Below the pieces are notes generated by a model that worked only from the letters and a program-made list of their open reading frames with translations, did not search any database and was not told the DNA's origin. Both the position numbers and the translations under genes were made by a program. A DNA stretch of 64,000 nucleotides from Hyphomonas sp. (GTDB taxonomy: Bacteria > Pseudomonadota > Alphaproteobacteria > Caulobacterales > Hyphomonadaceae): assembly GCF_018402285.1 (NCBI RefSeq), contig NZ_JAGYJH010000006.1, positions 434,847-498,846 of the forward strand, given 5' to 3'. Numbering within the stretch: the stretch's first letter is position 1; the number at the start of each line of letters is the position of its first letter. Below are positions 18,847 to 26,978 of the stretch, piece after piece.

Positions 18847-19071
18847 TTACTTCTTTTTTGCGGCTGGCTTTTTTGCGGCCGGCTTTTTGGCCGGTGCAGC
18901 TTTAGCAGCAGGAGCTGCCTTGGCTTTCACTGCAGGCTTTTTGGCCGGTGCAGCTTTGGCAGCAGGCTTCTTAGCCGGTGCTACTTTTGCGGCCGGCTTT
19001 TTGACTGCCGGCTTTTTTGCCGGGGCTGCTTTGGTGGCAGCTTTAGCGGCGGGTTTCTTTGCAACTGCCAT
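18847..19071 (-). CDS. Histone H1-like lysine/alanine/proline-rich protein
   Basis: A 74-residue protein made almost entirely of Lys, Ala, Pro and Val in repeats of the form (K)AAPAKKPAxK, starting MAVAKKPAAKAATKAAP and ending in three lysines. It resembles the C-terminal tail of eukaryotic histone H1 and bacterial H1-like proteins (HctB, AlgP), which bind DNA without sequence specificity. No folded domain is expected. The gene has its own terminator and a roughly 100-base spacer upstream containing two GANTC sites (19110-19114 and 19150-19154), so it is probably monocistronic. Repeat copy number is likely to vary between strains. Confidence 0.85.
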   Translation of the reverse strand: MAVAKKPAAKAATKAAPAKKPAVKKPAAKVAPAKKPAAKAAPAKKPAVKAKAAPAAKAAPAKKPAAKKPAAKKK

Positions 19072-19175
19072 GTCTGATCTCCTATCATCTGGCCAGCCAA
19101 TAATATCGTGATTCGGGAGAAATCAACCGCTGATTTTCACAAATGAGGAGAATCTGTGGAGCCTTCCGTACACGA

Positions 19176-20093
19176 TCAATCGTTTCGGAAGGCCCAGACC
19201 TTCATGATGTGATGGGCAATGGCGGTCGCAGGCGGGCAGAATAGTTCGGCATGTTTGCCGTTGAGGATGTCCTGCATCTCTTCGCGCGAGACCCAGCGCG
19301 CGCTTTCAAGTTCGTTGGAGTCGATGACGATTTCATCCGAATCAGCCGGCAGGATGAAGCCCATCATGAGCGACGACGGGAACGGCCATGGCTGGCACGC
19401 AACATACTCGGCCCTGCGAGGATCACAGCGAATTCCGGCCTCTTCCATCATCTCTCTTGTGGCTGCCTGTTCGATCGTTTCACCCGGTTCGCAGAAGCCG
19501 GCAAGACAGGACATGAAGCCCGGCGGCCAGAACTTCTGCCTGCCGATGAGCGCGCGCCCGTCCTTCACCGCCAGCATGATGGCGACAGGATCGGTACGCG
19601 GAAAATGTTCAGCCCCGCACATGGCGCACTGTGCCTTCCATCCGGCTTCGACGATGCCATTCTGTCCGCCGCATTTTGCGCAGAAGCTGTGGCTCTGATG
19701 CCACAGGAAAAGACTGCGCGCAGTCGATGCGCAATTGGCGTCCATGTCAGGCATGCGTGCTGATGCCTGACGGAAGTCGAGAAACTCGCCCGCTCCGGCG
19801 ATCAGGGAACCGGCAAGATCGAACTTCGCCGGTAGCTCGATTGCAAAAACCGGCGCGCCGGTCTTGTCTTCACCCAGGAAGAGGCGGGGACTGCCCGGCG
19901 ATATGCGAAGGGCTTCGGGCCCGAACCAGTAGAGCGCCCCCTCCGGCGTAACGAACGGATCGCCCGCCCGAAGCATGAGGATGAGCGCCCTGTCTTCCTG
20001 GATGGCGGTTTCAAGCCAGGCTTCATTCGTGCGGCGGTGGGCAGCGCGGTCGATGGGCTTGGCGGCGAGAGGCATGTCGTTCGAGTTCGTCAT
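19176..20093 (-). CDS. nudC: NAD(+) diphosphatase (NADH pyrophosphatase)
   Basis: A 305-residue Nudix hydrolase that splits NAD(H) into NMN(H) and AMP, and in E. coli also removes NAD caps from RNA. The zinc ribbon is CAKCGG...CAMCG (residues about 150-170). The Nudix box runs GFCEPGE...REMMEEAGI (about 205-227), and QPWPFPSSLMMGF after it is the NudC-specific motif. The start at 20093 is the first ATG compatible with family length. It is divergent from a beta-propeller lipoprotein gene. Confidence 0.95.
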   Translation of the reverse strand: MTNSNDMPLAAKPIDRAAHRRTNEAWLETAIQEDRALILMLRAGDPFVTPEGALYWFGPEALRISPGSPRLFLGEDKTGAPVFAIELPAKFDLAGSLIAGAGEFLDFRQASARMPDMDANCASTARSLFLWHQSHSFCAKCGGQNGIVEAGWKAQCAMCGAEHFPRTDPVAIMLAVKDGRALIGRQKFWPPGFMSCLAGFCEPGETIEQAATREMMEEAGIRCDPRRAEYVACQPWPFPSSLMMGFILPADSDEIVIDSNELESARWVSREEMQDILNGKHAELFCPPATAIAHHIMKVWAFRND

Positions 20094-20224
20094 GGGCCAG
20101 AGGACTAGATTGGTTTTTCCAGGAAGGGAACACCGGACGCAGCGCCAGCCTTGCCACGCGGCTGCCACTACTCCGCCGCAGTCGGATGGCGTAGTGTGCC
20201 TCAATGTTTGAGGGGACGCATATC

Positions 20225-22387
20225 ATGAAATGGACTACCGGATTGCCGCTGATCGCGCTCGTACTGGGCGGATGCAGCCTTTTTGAATTCCGCCAGCCAA
20301 TCCTTCCGGACTTGCCCGAGCCGCCCTCGCCGCACGAGAACCGCTTCGCGGGATATGAAGTGCCCGAGCAGGACGAAACGCGCGCCGTGTTCGAGGACCC
20401 GGCGCTGGACGCCCTGCGGTCTCCGGCGCTTTCCCGGTTTCGCAGCGAAGAGGAATTCAAGGACTGGATGAGCGCGGCGCGGGCGGCCGCTGAAGACCGC
20501 GGCATGGGATATGTCTACCCCGTCGCCACCGCGTCCGCGCCTTCAGACATGGCCATGGCGGTCGGCGAGGCACCGCAAATGGAATCGGCTCCTTCCGAAA
20601 TCGTGGTTACGGGAAGCTCCATACCGGGCGCCGAGGAAAATCCCGAGATCACCAACAACCAGAAAGCCGGTGTTGATGAAGGCGGCATCCTTAAACAGAT
20701 AGGCCAGCACCTGGTCATCCTTCAGGATGGGCGCCTCTTCGTCACTGATCTGATGCCGGAGGGTAGAGCCGGGTTGAAACTCACCGACCGCGCCGATGTC
20801 TATCGCTCGAGCGACGAAGACACCTGGTATGATGAGGTACTGGTTGCCGGGCGCACGATCCTCGTCACCGGCTATTCCTACCGCGAGGAAGCCACCGAAT
20901 ACACGGTGCTCAACCTGGGTGAGGACGGGAAGGTATCGCGCCAGGCCACCTTCTACATTTCCTCCAACGACTACTATTCCGGCTCCAACTATGCGACGCG
21001 CATGATCGACGGAAAGCTCGTCATCCATACGCCCATTTATCTGGCTGGACGCGGCTGGTGGGACGAACTCGATATCCCTGTCATCCGCGAATGGCGCCAG
21101 GAAGACGGTGATGGCTTCCGCGAGCGGACGGAACTGGAAGACGGCCGCCCGCTGTTCAGTGCTACCGACATCTGGATGCCTGTGCAGCAGACGCTGAAAC
21201 CCGTGATCCATACCGTCACTGTCTGCGACATCTCCGGCGTCACCGACACAGCCATCCCGGCCTGCAAGGCGACCGCAATCGTTGGTACAGAGACCCATGA
21301 GTTCCTGGTTACCAGGGACGCCTTCTGGCTCTGGATGAGCCCTGCCGATGAAGAGCGCGATCGTGAGATCGAAGACCAGGCGGAAGAGTTTGACTGCTCG
21401 GCGGGCCCCCGGCCGGAACTTCCCGCGATCGCGCCGTCTGCGCTTGTCCGCCTGCCGATTGATGGCTCGAAGCCGGGTGTCCTCGGTGTTCGCGGAGAGC
21501 CCCAGAACCAGTTCTCGATGGACATGGACGCGGGCACTTTCCGAGCCGTCGTCGACTGGCGGCACAAGGACTGCTTGTCCTGGTACAGCAAGGACGAAGC
21601 TGACCTCGCTTTCTTCGATACGCCTCTCAGCGCGCTGGGCGATGTTTTCGAAGATACTGCCGGCGGACGCTATTTCGACCTGCCCACCCCGGGTGCCTCA
21701 TCCTACGAAGCACGCTTCACCGAAAAGCACCTTGTCTACGGCGCCCGCGACGGATGGGGCAGCTGGCCACCCAATGAAGGCGAAACCCGCGAGGCTGGCC
21801 GCGCCATCATCGTCCCCGTGGACGCCCCGGCAAAACCGGTCACGGTGGAACTGTCGCATGATGTCATCCGCGCGGAACGGGCAGGCCCCTACATGGCGCT
21901 CACCGGTTATCACGACCATACCGGGCTCAGCCTCTCACTCATCGACTTGCGCGCAGAGCCCCATGTCTCCGGAACTCTGACACTGACGAGCCGTTTCGAG
22001 AGCGAAAGCCGGAGCCACGCCTTCAACAGCCGGATCGGTCCGGACGGCGCCGGCCTGATCGGACTTCCGACCGTTCAGATGTCTGAGGAGGCTGATCGCT
22101 GGTGGTGGTGGTCAAGCAGCTCCGACATGAGCTACATCGCGGCGGACGTGGACGGCGGCCTGTCAGAGGCCGGCACGCTCGCGGCGACCCGCCTGGACCC
22201 CGACCTGCCTTCGCAGACCGGATACACCTGCGAGGTGTCTTGCATCGACTGGTATGGCAACGCCCGGCCGATCTTCACCGGCGGGCGCCTTCTGGCCCTG
22301 ATCAATTCCGAACTTGTCGAGGGCGCGCTTGAGAACGGCAAGGTCGCCGAGATCAACCGCATTGATCTCACCGCGCCATTGCTTTGA
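20225..22387 (+). CDS. Beta-propeller domain lipoprotein
   Basis: A 720-residue lipoprotein (MKWTTGLPLIALVLGGC, preceded by GAGGGGA). Residues about 145-720 match the secreted beta-propeller family (Beta_propel, PF09826), recognised by the opening TNNQKAGVDEGGILKQIGQH followed by repeated strands such as HLVILQDGRLFV and ILVTGYSYR. Just before the propeller is SEIVVTGSSIPG, the phrase that opens many TonB-dependent receptors in this order. The function is unknown; members are extracytoplasmic and sometimes fused to peptidase modules. It converges on the podJ-like gene with only 27 bases between stops. Confidence 0.83.
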   Translation: MKWTTGLPLIALVLGGCSLFEFRQPILPDLPEPPSPHENRFAGYEVPEQDETRAVFEDPALDALRSPALSRFRSEEEFKDWMSAARAAAEDRGMGYVYPVATASAPSDMAMAVGEAPQMESAPSEIVVTGSSIPGAEENPEITNNQKAGVDEGGILKQIGQHLVILQDGRLFVTDLMPEGRAGLKLTDRADVYRSSDEDTWYDEVLVAGRTILVTGYSYREEATEYTVLNLGEDGKVSRQATFYISSNDYYSGSNYATRMIDGKLVIHTPIYLAGRGWWDELDIPVIREWRQEDGDGFRERTELEDGRPLFSATDIWMPVQQTLKPVIHTVTVCDISGVTDTAIPACKATAIVGTETHEFLVTRDAFWLWMSPADEERDREIEDQAEEFDCSAGPRPELPAIAPSALVRLPIDGSKPGVLGVRGEPQNQFSMDMDAGTFRAVVDWRHKDCLSWYSKDEADLAFFDTPLSALGDVFEDTAGGRYFDLPTPGASSYEARFTEKHLVYGARDGWGSWPPNEGETREAGRAIIVPVDAPAKPVTVELSHDVIRAERAGPYMALTGYHDHTGLSLSLIDLRAEPHVSGTLTLTSRFESESRSHAFNSRIGPDGAGLIGLPTVQMSEEADRWWWWSSSSDMSYIAADVDGGLSEAGTLAATRLDPDLPSQTGYTCEVSCIDWYGNARPIFTGGRLLALINSELVEGALENGKVAEINRIDLTAPLL

Positions 22388-22414
22388 CAGGGTAGGGCGG
22401 TCCGGCCGGGCGCG

Positions 22415-25400
22415 TCAGCCCCGGCCGCTGGCCGCTCCGGCATTGAGCCGTTCGATCAGCTCGGGCGTCACCGTTCCCGTCACGGCAATGCCCTGGCTGC
22501 GCTGATACTCGCGGATGGCGCTGGCCGTCTGTGATCCCAGCACGCCGTCCGCCTGGCCCGAGAGGTATCCCAGACGGGCGAGCGCGGTCTGCACGGCCTG
22601 AACCTGGAGCGGGTTGCCCGTGTTCCAGCGCTGGGCGCCGAACCGCCCATTGGCGAGCGCAATGCTTGGTGTTTCGGTCCAGCTATCAGCCGCCGTCATC
22701 ACTTCCCGGACTGTTGCCGGAGGCAACCGGCCCGACAGATTGCGCGCTTCAAGGGCCGCGCCGCTGTCGCCCTGACGTGAGGCCAGCTCAAACCAGTACA
22801 GCGCTTCAGGCAGGTTCTGCTCGGCGCCGATTCCTTCTGCGAACATGACGCCCAGATTATACTGCGCGTCCAGGAAGCCGTGATCAGCCGCCTTGCGGAA
22901 CCAGTCGACCGCGCCGCGCTCGTCAAGCGCGCCGCCTTCGCCTTCCGCCATGAACAGGGCGATGTCATACATCGCGCCGACATGGCCTGCTTCAGCGGCC
23001 TTGGAGATGAGGCTGCGTGCCTGGATCATGTCCTGGTCGACGCCGATGCCCTGTTCGTAGAGCTTGCCAAGATCATACTGCGCGGGCGCAGCGCCCTTCA
23101 GGGCAGCGCGGCGCAGCAGCGGAATGGCGGCGTCCAGATCGTCCTGCGCCAGATGGCTCTGGGCCAGCTGGTACTGCGCAATCGCGTTTCCGGCATTGGC
23201 TTCGGACTCAACAGTCACCACGGACGGGATGCGGGGATAGCTGGCGGCCGGCTGCGGGCTGAGCGAGGCAATCGTCGGGGTCTCTGCCGCCGCTGCTATC
23301 GCTGGCGGCGCCTCAACCTCATCCTCCTGCGCGCCGAAGATGTCTTCTTCGATGGCGCCGGCAGCGCTGTCGAACAACTCGTCTTCTTCGGCGGCCATGT
23401 CTGGCGCGATACCGAAATCATCAAGGTCCGCGAGGCTTGCAAATTCTGGCGCTTCGATTGGCGGCGTCGACGAAAAGACCGGGTCGACATAGGTGTCAAC
23501 CGGCCCGGTCATCGCAGGTTCATGCGGCTGCTTTCCCCTCAGATAGAGATAGCCGCCAGCTGCGGCGCCCGTGAGCACGGCGGCCGAGGCTGCGATCAGC
23601 AGTGGCGCGCGGTTACTGCCCTTTGATTTCTGGTTGAGCGGCGCAACGGGTATACGGCGGGATTTCGATTGGGGCTCAGCGGCCGCGAGGGCCGCGCGGC
23701 GCGCACGCGCAATATAGTCGCTGGTCTCTGCGTCCATGTCGGTGACCGCATTGTCGAGCGTGTCGATGAGGCCGCTGTCTTCCTCGCCTGTCATTCCGGG
23801 TTTAGTTTCCGCAATGAAGGCCTCGCCTTCGTCCTCATCATCAAAGATGTCAGACTCCCGGGTTTCGCTGCGCGCGTCTTCCAGGCCGGCAAGTTCTGCC
23901 AGTGGATCATAATCATCGCCGCCAGTTTCGGCGGCCGCAGACGCTGGCACGCCCGGCGTGAAGGCTTCGTCTTCAAGATCGTCTTCAAAGTCGTTCTCGA
24001 AGGCATCGTCGAACATGTCTTCGGCGGGGGTGTTTCCGGGGCGGGTCTCGGCGGTGCGCGCCTCGTTCTCTGCGCTGGCGCTGCTCAGGCGTTCCACGGC
24101 GGCGCGGATTGCGTCGAAGTCGGAGCCATAGGGGCTGTCGTCGGCCTCGTCTGCTGCTGCTTCGGGCGAGGTGGGAATGGCTGGCTCATTCCAGTCGTCA
24201 AGTCCGGAACTGAAGTCTGATGTTTCAACCGACATCAGATCCGCGAAAGAAACCTCCGGAACACCGGCTTCGAATTCTGCCTCGTCCACCTCCTCTTGGC
24301 TGATCGCTTCAGCGGGCGGCAGCGTGTCCTGCTCGGCATAAGGGTCGGCGCGCCCGTCTTCTTCGGTGAAGGATGTCGGCGCTTCAGGCGTCAGGGCAGG
24401 CGGGGGCAGCTCTGCGCCGGGAGGAACGGTAAAGGCTTCCAGGCTCTCAAGGCGCGAGGCGAGCGTGGCAATTGCCCGCTGCATCGGAGAGAGGGAGTCG
24501 GTGGACTGGTTGTGGATTTCTTCCAGCCGTTCGGACACACCGGCAAGCGCATCGGAAAGTCGCGCATCGGTCGTCCTGCGACTCGCTTCGATTTCCTGGG
24601 CGAGGGCGGAAAGCGCTTCGTCCTGACGTTTCTGCAGGCGCACGGCGGCTACGGTAACCTGCTCGCCCACCTGTTCGATGGCCTCGGCGCTGCTGAATTC
24701 GCTTTCTTCCAGACGCGTCTCGACATGTTCGGCCAGCGCGTCGATCCGTTCCGAGACGGTCGAGCCAAGGCGCTGTATTTCTTCGCGGACGCCCGCGGTC
24801 AGCTCTTCAGGATCGCGCGATTCCACTTCGGCAAGGCGGGCCTTGAGTTCGCCAATCTCGGAGCGCAGCTGCGTCTCGGTTTCCGCGTCCTGCTCAGCTG
24901 CGCGGGTGATCTCGCCGGCAAGTTCCATGCGGGCATTGTCGACCGTTGAGCGCACGAGCTGCGTGATGTCTTCAAAGCGGGCATCGAACTCCTTGCGCAG
25001 GCGCTCGGCAAGTTCCGGGTCTACGGTCTTGGCAACGGCGTCTATCCGCTCGTCGAGCGAGGCAAAGGTGGACTCCAGGCCCTTGAGCGCTGCGTCAGTG
25101 GTCGTTTCGGCGCGGTTGAGCCGCTCCTGCACACGCAGGAGGGTTGCCTCCATCGAGGAGAGGGCGCCCGAGACATCGTCTTCGACAGCGTTGAGGCGTT
25201 CATCCGCTTTCTGAGCATCTGAAAGGCGCGCCGCTGTCTGCAATTCCAGGTCATCGACGCGGCCCTTGAGCTCGGCTTCCAGCTCGCTGGCGCGTTCGTC
25301 GAGACGCGTCTCAAGCTGGGCCGTCTGCTCACGCACTTCGCCTTCCAGCTTGCCCATCCGCTCCGACAGGTGGCGGGTAACGCCTTCCGCGCGTTGCTCA

Positions 25401-26113
25401 GCCTGCTCGACGGCGCGGTCGATGCGGGCGGCGGTTTCAGACAGGCTGCGCTGAACGCGCGTCTCCACGCCTTCGACACGCTCGGTAACTTCGGAAAAAC
25501 CCGATTCGATGCGCCCCTTGATCGCAAGGGCTTCGTTCTGCGTCAGCTCGGCTTCTTCATAGACATGATTGGCGAGCTTCCCGAGCGCAGATTCGAGCGC
25601 CTTGAGCGCTTCAAGGTTCTGCTTTCCGGTTTCGTCCTGCTCCATCCGGCGGACCTTGGCCTGAAGCGCTTCATGCGTTTCACGCATTTCATCGATCAGG
25701 CCTTCGACATGGCCGGCAACGGCGGCGCTTGTCTGTTCAGCGTTCTGGATGCGGGCAACGAGGCCGAGCACGGTATGGTCGATGCCGGTGATGGCGAGGG
25801 TTGAGCGCGCTTCGGTTGCCTCGATCCGGCGGGAGAGGCGCTCCAGCGCCGAAGCAGCGTCCTGCTGCGGGGGCCGCTGCTCGGGGCGATACTCATTGCG
25901 CTGCGGGCGCGGCGGATTGCGATAGGACGGATTCCCATAGGACGGGCCGTCATAGAGCGAGCGCATGTCTTCATAGTGTGCGTCTTCCGCCGACATCAGC
26001 AGACGGTTGAGGTATTCGCCCAGCGTTATGCCTTCAGCCATTGCGGCTTCCCGCGCGGCCTCCCGGGCTCTCTGATCGATTCCCTTTACGCTCCAGGGTC
26101 CCGTCTGGCTCAT
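22415..26113 (-). CDS. podJ: PodJ-like polar localisation protein (coiled coil, TM, Sel1, peptidoglycan-binding)
   Basis: A 1,232-residue polarity scaffold. It opens GPWSVKGIDQRAREAAREAA, the conserved N-terminus of PodJ, followed by ITLGEYLNRLL. Residues about 85-560 are long coiled coils, and about 560-820 form an acidic Pro/Glu/Asp-rich linker. A single transmembrane helix (LLIAASAAVLTGAAAGGYLYL) lies at about 838-858. The periplasmic end has Sel1/TPR-like repeats (about 980-1140) and a peptidoglycan-binding domain (about 1160-1228). In Caulobacter PodJ places pilus and flagellar factors at the new pole. The ATG at 26113, after AAGGAG, is preferred to 26137. A CtrA-type box lies 92 bases upstream. 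Confidence 0.87.
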   Translation of the reverse strand: MSQTGPWSVKGIDQRAREAAREAAMAEGITLGEYLNRLLMSAEDAHYEDMRSLYDGPSYGNPSYRNPPRPQRNEYRPEQRPPQQDAASALERLSRRIEATEARSTLAITGIDHTVLGLVARIQNAEQTSAAVAGHVEGLIDEMRETHEALQAKVRRMEQDETGKQNLEALKALESALGKLANHVYEEAELTQNEALAIKGRIESGFSEVTERVEGVETRVQRSLSETAARIDRAVEQAEQRAEGVTRHLSERMGKLEGEVREQTAQLETRLDERASELEAELKGRVDDLELQTAARLSDAQKADERLNAVEDDVSGALSSMEATLLRVQERLNRAETTTDAALKGLESTFASLDERIDAVAKTVDPELAERLRKEFDARFEDITQLVRSTVDNARMELAGEITRAAEQDAETETQLRSEIGELKARLAEVESRDPEELTAGVREEIQRLGSTVSERIDALAEHVETRLEESEFSSAEAIEQVGEQVTVAAVRLQKRQDEALSALAQEIEASRRTTDARLSDALAGVSERLEEIHNQSTDSLSPMQRAIATLASRLESLEAFTVPPGAELPPPALTPEAPTSFTEEDGRADPYAEQDTLPPAEAISQEEVDEAEFEAGVPEVSFADLMSVETSDFSSGLDDWNEPAIPTSPEAAADEADDSPYGSDFDAIRAAVERLSSASAENEARTAETRPGNTPAEDMFDDAFENDFEDDLEDEAFTPGVPASAAAETGGDDYDPLAELAGLEDARSETRESDIFDDEDEGEAFIAETKPGMTGEEDSGLIDTLDNAVTDMDAETSDYIARARRAALAAAEPQSKSRRIPVAPLNQKSKGSNRAPLLIAASAAVLTGAAAGGYLYLRGKQPHEPAMTGPVDTYVDPVFSSTPPIEAPEFASLADLDDFGIAPDMAAEEDELFDSAAGAIEEDIFGAQEDEVEAPPAIAAAAETPTIASLSPQPAASYPRIPSVVTVESEANAGNAIAQYQLAQSHLAQDDLDAAIPLLRRAALKGAAPAQYDLGKLYEQGIGVDQDMIQARSLISKAAEAGHVGAMYDIALFMAEGEGGALDERGAVDWFRKAADHGFLDAQYNLGVMFAEGIGAEQNLPEALYWFELASRQGDSGAALEARNLSGRLPPATVREVMTAADSWTETPSIALANGRFGAQRWNTGNPLQVQAVQTALARLGYLSGQADGVLGSQTASAIREYQRSQGIAVTGTVTPELIERLNAGAASGRG

Positions 26114-26204
26114 TGCGCCCACTCCTTGCGCACCCATACCGCTCCACCAGGTTAAGGCGAGCGGCGGATTTGTTCACACTTCTGCAGAAATGCGGCGCAT
26201 TCCC

Positions 26205-26219
26205 TTAAGGGCGCGTTAA
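26205..26219. promoter_or_regulatory. CtrA-type binding site upstream of podJ
   Basis: TTAA-GGGCGCG-TTAA is an exact match to the full CtrA recognition pattern TTAA-N7-TTAA, 92 bases before the podJ-like start codon. A third TTAA lies at 26225-26228. CtrA is the cell-cycle master regulator of this order, and podJ is a cell-cycle-regulated gene in Caulobacter. Confidence 0.65.
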
Positions 26220-26278
26220 TTCTGTTAATTCCGGGGACTAGCTGAGAGGTGATCTGCTGTCAGAGGGCATGCCGACAC

Positions 26279-26333
26279 TTTCCGTTCGCGTAAGCGGAAA
26301 ATTGACGTTGACGTACGCGGAAAGCTGGATAGT
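26279..26333 (+). promoter_or_regulatory. MerR-type promoter and operator before the fatty-acid cluster
   Basis: TTGACG (26302-26307) and GATAGT (26328-26333) are separated by 20 bases, the long spacer typical of MerR-family promoters. The spacer holds TTGACGTTGACGTACGCGG (26302-26320). TTTCCG-N10-CGGAAA (26279-26300) sits immediately upstream and carries a related CGTAAGCGGAAA half. A similar box recurs at 28821-28839. Confidence 0.55.
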
Positions 26334-26389
26334 CTGCGCTGACTAATAATAAAAACAATAAAAAAACCGGACATTCAAGGGAGACAGCC

Positions 26390-26869
26390 ATGCACAAGCC
26401 GACCTCATCCATTTCCGCTGCGGAATCCCGCACCTACACGATCTCTGAACTCGCCCGCGAGTTTGGTGTTACCCCCCGCGCCCTGCGCTTCTATGAAGAC
26501 AAGGACATGCTGCACCCGGCCCGTGACGGCATGATGCGCCTCTATTCCAACCGCGACCGTGCCCGCCTCACCATCATCGTTCGCCTCAAGCGCCTCGGCC
26601 TGCCGCTGGCCGATATCCGGGAAATCCTTGACCTTTACGCGCTGAATGACGGCAAACGCGCCCAGACGCGCATGATGCTGGAAAAATTCCGCAAGCAGGC
26701 CCGTGAACTCGAAGTCCAGCGCCAGGACATCGATACTGCTCTTACTGAGCTCTACAAAGGTATCGACTGGCTGCAGGGCATCGTCGAAAACCCCGGCCCG
26801 TCCGAGGAATCCAAGCGCCAGGCAGCTGCCTACGAGCAGGTTGCCCGCAAGCAGCTCGACGAAGTCTGA
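26390..26869 (+). CDS. MerR-family regulator of acyl-CoA metabolism (LiuR-like)
   Basis: A 159-residue regulator with an N-terminal MerR winged helix (YTISELAREFGVTPRALRFYEDKDMLHPAR at residues about 16-45, then RLYSNRDRARLTIIVRLKRLGLPLADI) and a C-terminal dimerising coiled coil. It lacks the cysteine pattern of metal-sensing MerR proteins. It heads a run of acyl-CoA degradation genes, as LiuR and related MerR proteins do in other proteobacteria, so control of fatty-acid or branched-chain catabolism is inferred. A 13-bp-stem hairpin 32 bases after its stop may partly separate it from the next gene. Confidence 0.88.
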   Translation: MHKPTSSISAAESRTYTISELAREFGVTPRALRFYEDKDMLHPARDGMMRLYSNRDRARLTIIVRLKRLGLPLADIREILDLYALNDGKRAQTRMMLEKFRKQARELEVQRQDIDTALTELYKGIDWLQGIVENPGPSEESKRQAAAYEQVARKQLDEV

Positions 26870-26900
26870 TCGTCGGCTACTGACATTTTTGAAGATAATG

Positions 26901-26932
26901 AAGCGCGTTGGAATGACTTTTCCAACGCGCTT
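26901..26932 (+). terminator. Hairpin between merR-type gene and acyl-CoA dehydrogenase
   Basis: AAGCGCGTTGGAA and TTCCAACGCGCTT form a perfect 13-bp stem with a 6-base loop. Only a short T-run (TTTGG) spans its end, so it may be a partial terminator or attenuator. Confidence 0.65.
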
Positions 26933-26978
26933 TGGCATTGAGGGCTCCTGAGTTTCTTTTCTTAGGAGTTTTCCAAAG

